A DNA stretch of 40,578 nucleotides from Minisyncoccota bacterium (GTDB taxonomy: Bacteria; Patescibacteriota; Minisyncoccia; JAHIHE01; JAGLIN01), in assembly GCA_028690055.1 (NCBI GenBank), contig JAQVBZ010000017.1, positions 1 to 40,578 on the forward strand, given 5' to 3'. The position numbers were made by a program, and so were the translations under genes. This document shows, in pieces, positions 34,955 to 40,578 of this stretch. Each line of letters starts with the position of its first letter. Within the stretch, counting starts at the first letter, position 1. The notes beneath the pieces are model-generated. The model saw nothing but the letters and a program-made list of their open reading frames with translations, had not been told where the DNA came from and searched no databases.

Positions 34955-35025
34955 GGGCCTGTAGTAAAGTGGTATTACATCGCATTCGCATTGCGGAGGC
35001 GCGAGTCCGATTCTCGCCAGGTCCA
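34955..35025 (+). tRNA. tRNA-Ala, anticodon CGC
   Basis: GGGCCTG acceptor with G3:T70, loop TTCGCAT, T-arm GCGAG TCCGATT CTCGC; no encoded CCA. Confidence 0.85.
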
Positions 35026-35052
35026 CAAAATAATTGATATACGCAACAAAGA

Positions 35053-35074
35053 AAAGGCTCAGAGCCTTATTTTT
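35053..35074 (+). terminator. Terminator after tRNA-Ala
   Basis: AAGGCTC-a-GAGCCTT-attttt. Confidence 0.6.
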
Positions 35075-35123
35075 GTTAATTCGTATTTTGGATTATAATT
35101 GAGATAAATCAATAATTTATATT

Positions 35124-35759
35124 ATGAAAAGTCAAAGTGAAAATATCCGACAAATCATCTCCATATTGGAAAAGGACTATCCCGATTATGATACTGAGCT
35201 TAATTTCAAAACGCCACATCAGCTTTTAGTAGCGGTTATTCTCTCGGCACAGTGTACAGATAAGAGGGTAAATCTGGTGACAAATAGTCTTTTTGATAAG
35301 TACAAGGACGTAAAGGCGTTTGCAGATGCAAATCTGAAAGAGTTTGAACAAGATATCTATTCCACTGGTTTCTACCGCAATAAGGCAAAAAATATTATTG
35401 CCGCATCACGGATGATTGTTGAAAAGTTTGATAGCAAAGTGCCAGACAGTATGGAAGACCTTATCACTCTTCCGGGCGTAGCGCGCAAAACTGCCAATGT
35501 GGTATTGTCTGAAGTTTTCGATAAACAGTCAGGTATAGCGGTAGATATTCACGTAATTCGTCTCTCTAATTTATTAGGATTGACCGGAAGCAAAGATCCA
35601 AAGGTTATCGAGAAAGAACTGATGTCGGTTACTGAGAGAAAAGAATGGGGGAAGGTTTCCAATTTATTGATATTGCATGGTAGGAATATTTGTGTAGCCC
35701 GTCGCCCCAAGTGCAATTTGTGTAGCATTAGGGAGTTTTGCCCCTTCTTTCTTGAGTGA
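35124..35759 (+). CDS. nth: Endonuclease III
   Basis: LPGVARKTANVVLSEVF, VDIHVIRLSNLLGL, C-terminal 4Fe-4S cysteines CVARRPKCNLCSIREFC. Confidence 0.95.
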   Translation: MKSQSENIRQIISILEKDYPDYDTELNFKTPHQLLVAVILSAQCTDKRVNLVTNSLFDKYKDVKAFADANLKEFEQDIYSTGFYRNKAKNIIAASRMIVEKFDSKVPDSMEDLITLPGVARKTANVVLSEVFDKQSGIAVDIHVIRLSNLLGLTGSKDPKVIEKELMSVTERKEWGKVSNLLILHGRNICVARRPKCNLCSIREFCPFFLE

Positions 35760-35781
35760 AGGTGAATAAAAATTGTTGAAC

Positions 35782-35817
35782 CAAAAAAACAGCCCTCTCA
35801 GTTAGGGTTGTTTTTTG
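35782..35817. terminator. Terminator between nth and the convergent gene
   Basis: AAAAACAGCCCT-ctcagtt-AGGGTTGTTTTTT. Confidence 0.7.
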
Positions 35818-35834
35818 TATAGAGTTTGTAATTC

Positions 35835-38300
35835 TTATCTAGCAGTCTCTATAGAATCGAATACCGTTTCATTAACAACTGCGATGTCTTCCCATTTGAG
35901 TCCGGCAGCTTGGAATGCTTCCGCGGTAGGAATCCATGTTTTTCGACCATTCTTTATTTTGTAAACTTTATAGTCATCTACCTTTTGGACAAGTGTTACA
36001 TCTTCAACTGTTCTTAAAAATGAATCTTTTTTCTTGAGAGATGTAGCTGGAGAAGCGGCAGGATTGGATGCGGCTATAGGAGTAGCAGTAAGACTGGAAG
36101 AAAGTGTAGGGTAAGTAGACGTGGCTGTATCAGCGTCTTTCGTACATGTTGTTGTAGCAAGGGCGGTGGCTGTTACACATGATGATAGGCATTCGCTTGC
36201 AGTCGGGCAAGAGGTGCTGGTAGTTGCCGCATCGCAACATTTACTTACTGTGTCGCAAGCATTTGAACAGTCTATAGCTTGCATACATGCGGTCAAACAA
36301 TCTGAAAAGCCTGTGGTCGTAGGGGTAGATGCAGCCGTGGTGGTTGTATCAGCCGAGGTTTTTCCAGCGAGATAATCTGCCCAGGCTTGTGCCATTGAAG
36401 CAGCTGTGGTGGCAGCAGGAACGGTCGCCGTTCCTGTAGTTCCTGTTCCGGTGGTTGTTCCTGTGGTCCCTGTGTTGTTTGCATTGACTTGTGCAAGGTA
36501 GGTTTCCCAAGCCTTTGCCAATTCTGCAACGGAGTTGCTGGCAGCAGCAGCCTTGATCTGTGAAGCTGTGTCAGTGGCAGTCGTATCAGAACTAGTGGCA
36601 GCAGCGGTATTACATCTTGTCATATAATTCTGAAAATCCTCAGACCACTGGTCGTCAGTAGTATATTCGTCATATCCATAATCTTCAAGGAAGTCTTCAT
36701 AAAGCTTCTCTGCCTCGTCTTGTGTAGACGAATTTACAGCTTCGTCGTAGTTAGCCAAATATTTATCCCAAGCTTCATCTAACGTAGATGCGGAATAGGT
36801 TTCGGTTTCACCGTTATTATTCACGAAAATATATGCATATTCGTAACTATCGGAGTTATTTGAAGAAATGTTTGAAGAATCATTTTGGTAATCACTTAAA
36901 AATGATTCTGCAAGATTCTCCCAATCCATATCTGAGAGTGAAGACATATCCCCTGCTTGTGAAGGTATGAATTGTTGCCAGTCCATGTTCATATTTTCAA
37001 GGAATTTATCTATTTGATTTTCGAATTCGCTTGATATGGAACTACTGTTGTCGTCGGTAAAATTTTGCCAAAGATTTTCAAGCTCTTTATTTGAGGTAGA
37101 CGATTCAGTATTACTGCTATTGACACTCGTAAGTTTACTTATGTACCCATCTAAAGCTTCCTGTAGATTTCCATCAATAAGCGCTTGTATCTCGTCAATG
37201 TTTATAAGACTCTGTCCGTTCGAGCTATTTGAGCTATCCAATGACATCAAACTCTGTTGATTGGTAATGAGCAATTTTTTTCCGTTTTCGGTAATGCAGA
37301 AGAGATTGCCATCTTCGTCTGCGACGATGGTAGCTTCTTCATAAGTATCTTGTACATTATCGTTGGTGTCTTCGACTTCTCCCCAATCATAACCGCCCTC
37401 CGCAAAGGCGTCCGGGTTTGGAATCCAGAAGGCTTGGCTTCCGATAATTTCATAAACCTTATCTAATTGGTCTTTGATAAGTCTTATTTGATCTTGAATG
37501 CTTGTGAGAGTCTCTGCGTCTATTTCTTGTATGTTATCCCAATTATAGCCTTCGCTTGTAAATTCCTCCGCTGTTTCGATCCATTCTTTTTCGCCACCCT
37601 CAATGACGTAAACTTTTTCGTCATCCGGGAGTTTGATAAGAGTGCCGTCTGGAAGGTTAGAAGCGGTTGGGGCGGAATAATTAGCTTCCAAGTTATCGAG
37701 GTAAGTACTCAGATAATTTTGAAGGCTTTGTTCATCAGTAATGTCGGCATTGCTGAAGTTCAAATTCTTGAGATAGCTGGCAAGATATGTACTCAACTGC
37801 TCGTCGGTCAAGTTTGAGAAATCTTCGCCTGTTTCCAGCGCTGCAAAATTGTAGTTTGCAACATCAAAACTCGTAGCATATCCATCGATGTAAGCATTGA
37901 TGTCAGCGGTGGTGAGATTTGTATCGATTGTTGAGGTCGTAGTAGTGGTGGTTGCCCCCTCGGCTAAGCAGGCTCCTTCACTACATCCAAATTCACAATC
38001 ATAATATGAGGCATACCAAGAATCGTTCTTGCAGGTGTACTCTAAGAGCTTGCCGTTATCAACACATTTGTCGTAAGACCTAAAAATCCCGACGCGGTTT
38101 GCATCATGGACTGATCCCCTTGCAAAAAGATTCGAACCATCATCGGAATCGGTACAAGCGATACCAGTATTGGTTGTGGTGCTTTCCGCAGTGCGCGCGG
38201 AAGTTGCTGTCAGATCCTCGTTTCCTTGTTTGGCCATCGTTACTCCGTAGCCGGCAAGAAACATCGATATGACTGCAACAAAAAGTAATTTTTTGTTCAT
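35835..38300 (-). CDS. Large secreted low-complexity (Ser/Thr/Asn/Asp) protein with repeated Trp-containing modules and Cys-rich segment
   Basis: Signal peptide MNKKLLFVAVISMFLAGYGVTMA; repeats AxAWxxYLA and VYxIxxGxKxWIxTAExFxxxGYxW; start set to 38300. Confidence 0.75.
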   Translation of the reverse strand: MNKKLLFVAVISMFLAGYGVTMAKQGNEDLTATSARTAESTTTNTGIACTDSDDGSNLFARGSVHDANRVGIFRSYDKCVDNGKLLEYTCKNDSWYASYYDCEFGCSEGACLAEGATTTTTTSTIDTNLTTADINAYIDGYATSFDVANYNFAALETGEDFSNLTDEQLSTYLASYLKNLNFSNADITDEQSLQNYLSTYLDNLEANYSAPTASNLPDGTLIKLPDDEKVYVIEGGEKEWIETAEEFTSEGYNWDNIQEIDAETLTSIQDQIRLIKDQLDKVYEIIGSQAFWIPNPDAFAEGGYDWGEVEDTNDNVQDTYEEATIVADEDGNLFCITENGKKLLITNQQSLMSLDSSNSSNGQSLINIDEIQALIDGNLQEALDGYISKLTSVNSSNTESSTSNKELENLWQNFTDDNSSSISSEFENQIDKFLENMNMDWQQFIPSQAGDMSSLSDMDWENLAESFLSDYQNDSSNISSNNSDSYEYAYIFVNNNGETETYSASTLDEAWDKYLANYDEAVNSSTQDEAEKLYEDFLEDYGYDEYTTDDQWSEDFQNYMTRCNTAAATSSDTTATDTASQIKAAAASNSVAELAKAWETYLAQVNANNTGTTGTTTGTGTTGTATVPAATTAASMAQAWADYLAGKTSADTTTTAASTPTTTGFSDCLTACMQAIDCSNACDTVSKCCDAATTSTSCPTASECLSSCVTATALATTTCTKDADTATSTYPTLSSSLTATPIAASNPAASPATSLKKKDSFLRTVEDVTLVQKVDDYKVYKIKNGRKTWIPTAEAFQAAGLKWEDIAVVNETVFDSIETAR

Positions 38301-38617
38301 TTTTGTTTTTAGTTTTCTTAAATAAAAGAGCAAATGTATTTTGTCTCGTGCTACATAGGCGTAAAACTTAGATTGATAAATACAAAGAGCAATTTTTCTC
38401 ACCTTCTGTGGTACTCTGATCGTTTAAAAGCGGGCAGAAATAAAAACACCCTTTAATTCGCCCGGTTTTCTTCATCTGTTATTACCATTATAGTCTAAAA
38501 AACGGCTTTTGTCAACGCGATGATTTTAGAGAATTCTCTGTAATATATATTGCTATTATTGGCTTGATATAGGTAAATAATGAGGTTAGAATGTCTCTTC
38601 GGCGCAGTTATGAATCA

Positions 38618-40060
38618 TCATTTTATCCAAAACTTACTTTTATTCTTTAAATCTTCTTCCTCTTTTTTCTCATCAATGATTTTTTCACTCTTTTGAATGT
38701 CTTCGAGGGAGAACTCGAAGAGCTTCTTTGTTCTTGTCTCGAGATATTCGCTGTTATTCTTTGTCGGATCTTCAATTATTTCTGCCAGTAGCACTTTTAA
38801 AATCGCGCCGACTTTAGGTCCGGGTTGAATATTTAGAAATTTCATAATGTCTTTACCGTTTATCTTGAGCATTTTGGGAGAAATCGGATCCTTGCTTACC
38901 TTCTCAATCAAATATTCCAGATGACGAAGCTTATAGGGCTTGCCTTTCGGAGTGCCGCTTCCTAGACGGTCGGCGATGCGCAAATCCATCAGGTCTTTGA
39001 GGTTTTCTTTGCCAACTCTAGCGATGAGTCTCCTTACTCCGGCTTCTGAAACTTCGCCCGTATTATAGTAGAACATGTGATTCTTTACGAGCAAGGAAGT
39101 TTTTTCCACCACCTTAGTCGGAAATTTGAGCCGTCTGAGAATCTTTTCGGTAACCTTTGCGCCGACGTAGTCGTGGTTATAAAAAGTACTATCCTGTCCC
39201 TCCCCTGCCTTGGTTTGCGGTTTGGCGATATCGTGAAAAAGCGCCGCCAATCTGACCTCCAGTTTCTTGCTTGGGCAGAATTTAAGAGACATAATAGAAT
39301 GCTCGTAGATAGTGTAGATGTGATGGCGGTTCTGCGCGACACCAACCCCCGCTTCCAGCTCGGGTATGATGTAGCTCAAGAGCCTTGATTCGCGGAGCAG
39401 CTCTATTCCCCTTGCCGGGTCTTCGGAGAGGATAATTTTTTGGAATTCATCGCGAATTCTCTCTTCAGAGATTTTTTCTAACCGTTCGGCGTTGCCTTGG
39501 ATGGAGGAAAGAGTCTCTTTGTCTATTTCAAAGCCAAGCTGTACTGCAAAACGTACGGCGCGCAGCATCCTAAGCGCGTCTTCAGAGAATCTATCGTCGG
39601 GATTACCTACCGCCTTAACCAATTTTTTTTTCAGATCCTGTCTGCCTTCAAATACGTCGACTATCTCTTCTTTTCCTGCCTTTTCTCGCAGTGCCATGGC
39701 GTTGATCGTGAAATCGCGGCGCTTAAGGTCCTCTTCCAAGCTAGGGGTAAAGGCTACTTGGTCAGGGTGACGTCCATCGGAATACACTGTCTCTGTGCGA
39801 TATGTCGTAATCTCAACCGTTTTGAGGTTGTCATTTTCCGTTTCGTCGTTTATTACCGTAACAGTGCCAAAAGTATTATTATAAAAGCTGTGCGGAAAAA
39901 TCACCTGGATGTCTTCCGGCTTTGCGTCAGTAGTCATGTCCCAGTCTTTTGGAATTTTGTCCATCAAAAAATCGCGTACCGGTCCACCTACGACATAAGC
40001 TTCAAAACCGCTCGCCTCTAATTTTGCACTGATTAATTGTATTTCTTGCGGTATTTTCAT
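38618..40060 (-). CDS. CCA tRNA nucleotidyltransferase / poly(A) polymerase family with HD domain
   Basis: GFEAYVVGGPVRDFLMDKIPKDWDMTTDA, RRDFTINAMAL, EDALRMLRAVRFA, LAALFHDIAKP. Confidence 0.93.
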   Translation of the reverse strand: MKIPQEIQLISAKLEASGFEAYVVGGPVRDFLMDKIPKDWDMTTDAKPEDIQVIFPHSFYNNTFGTVTVINDETENDNLKTVEITTYRTETVYSDGRHPDQVAFTPSLEEDLKRRDFTINAMALREKAGKEEIVDVFEGRQDLKKKLVKAVGNPDDRFSEDALRMLRAVRFAVQLGFEIDKETLSSIQGNAERLEKISEERIRDEFQKIILSEDPARGIELLRESRLLSYIIPELEAGVGVAQNRHHIYTIYEHSIMSLKFCPSKKLEVRLAALFHDIAKPQTKAGEGQDSTFYNHDYVGAKVTEKILRRLKFPTKVVEKTSLLVKNHMFYYNTGEVSEAGVRRLIARVGKENLKDLMDLRIADRLGSGTPKGKPYKLRHLEYLIEKVSKDPISPKMLKINGKDIMKFLNIQPGPKVGAILKVLLAEIIEDPTKNNSEYLETRTKKLFEFSLEDIQKSEKIIDEKKEEEDLKNKSKFWIK

Positions 40061-40186
40061 ATTTTGAGTCTAGCACACATTTTTTGCGGTGTCATCTAAT
40101 TAAATAGTTGTATGGAGGGTAGCCCCAGCTTTATCTTCATTGACTTTGATGCTCAGTTTGCTATAGTTGAGTATGTTGTATCCCCC

Positions 40187-40258
40187 GTTCTCGTAGTTCA
40201 ACGGATAGAACGGAAGCCTCCTAAGCTTCAGATACAGGTTCGATTCCTGTCGAGGACA
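40187..40258 (+). tRNA. tRNA-Arg, anticodon CCU (CCT)
   Basis: GTTCTCG...CGAGGAC acceptor, GAAGC CTCCTAA GCTTC anticodon arm; no encoded CCA. Confidence 0.88.
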
Positions 40259-40319
40259 CATGTTTATACTGTTGAATCTTTACAATTTATTATAATCGGT
40301 TATACTTTTTAAGTAATTT

Positions 40320-40392
40320 GGGCCTGTAGCTTAGTTGGTAGAGCGCCTCCATGGCATGGAGGAGGTCAGGAGTTCGAGTCTCCTCAGGTCCA
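40320..40392 (+). tRNA. tRNA-Ala, anticodon GGC
   Basis: GGGCCTG...CAGGTCC with G3:T70, CCTCC ATGGCAT GGAGG anticodon arm, AGGAG TTCGAGT CTCCT; no encoded CCA. Confidence 0.92.
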
Positions 40393-40452
40393 CATTGAAT
40401 AGCAGACGTTTTTGACATTTGTTTTTTGTTGAGAACCTCTTTTGATATGACG

Positions 40453-40578
40453 CGTAGATTCTACCTTGAACTGCAATTTTTCCCTTCAACAAAAACCTCG
40501 TAAGGGGTTAAATAGCCAAGTCTTTTTCTGGGACGATTGTTGATAAGCAGAACGGCTTTATCAACGTCCATTTGTGTC
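40453..40578 (-). mobile_element. IS30-family element, 3' end (second copy, inverted); transposase stop at 40461-40463
   Basis: Exact reverse complement of 2-127. Confidence 0.9.

Noticed and set aside
40112-40312. 66-aa plus-strand ORF
   Set aside because: Overlaps the tRNA-Arg(CCT) gene; spurious.
1-40578. Composite IS30 transposon carrying the whole window
   Set aside because: The segment between the IS copies is housekeeping (gyrA, rpsA, ftsH, rnpB, tRNAs); the shared ~127-nt ends are better explained by assembly breaks at a repeated IS.
1-40578. CRISPR array, Cas genes, known defence islands or prophage
   Set aside because: No regularly spaced direct repeats and no Cas, restriction-modification, toxin-antitoxin or phage structural motifs recognised; DUF559 alone is not evidence of a defence system.

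Overview
The window looks like a complete metagenome-type contig from a small-genome Patescibacteria/CPR-like bacterium (lineage inferred from gene content, not searched). Both ends stop inside the same IS30-type transposase 3' end: positions 2-127 are the exact reverse complement of 40453-40578. Core genes recognised by motif: RNase HI, lspA, DksA/TraR zinc finger, rpsA, gyrA, ftsH, yifB/comM, recJ, rnpB (RNase P RNA), a polyprenyl-phosphate sugar transferase, rfbD, nth, a SpoIIM-like protein, a CCA-adding enzyme and four tRNAs. Accessory content: two orphan extracellular solute-binding proteins, five VirB2/TrbC-like two-TM pilin-like proteins (three in an operon behind ftsH), a TraX-like protein, and a large Trp/Ser/Thr/Asn-rich secreted protein. 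Main hunting results: (i) a 32.3-34.25 kb array of tiny ORFs with duplicated structured leaders. It has two related hydrophobic leader peptides (...VIISLLTVG* and ...VIISIIIVVGIWPGGF*) placed on attenuator-like hairpins, and two copies of a double-hairpin 5' leader with compensatory base changes. (ii) A DUF559 nuclease-like gene inside ~60 bp inverted repeats, with related solo copies nearby; one end supplies the stop codon of a neighbouring gene. (iii) A candidate three-way-junction ncRNA at 4352-4474 whose closing helix competes with a terminator. (iv) Two REPIN-like inverted doublets carrying GTAG-headed palindromes with compensatory changes. (v) tRNA-Ile(UAU), no encoded CCA on any tRNA, and an RNase P RNA that appears to lack the L15 GGU loop. 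No database search or folding program was run; all homology calls come from reading motifs.
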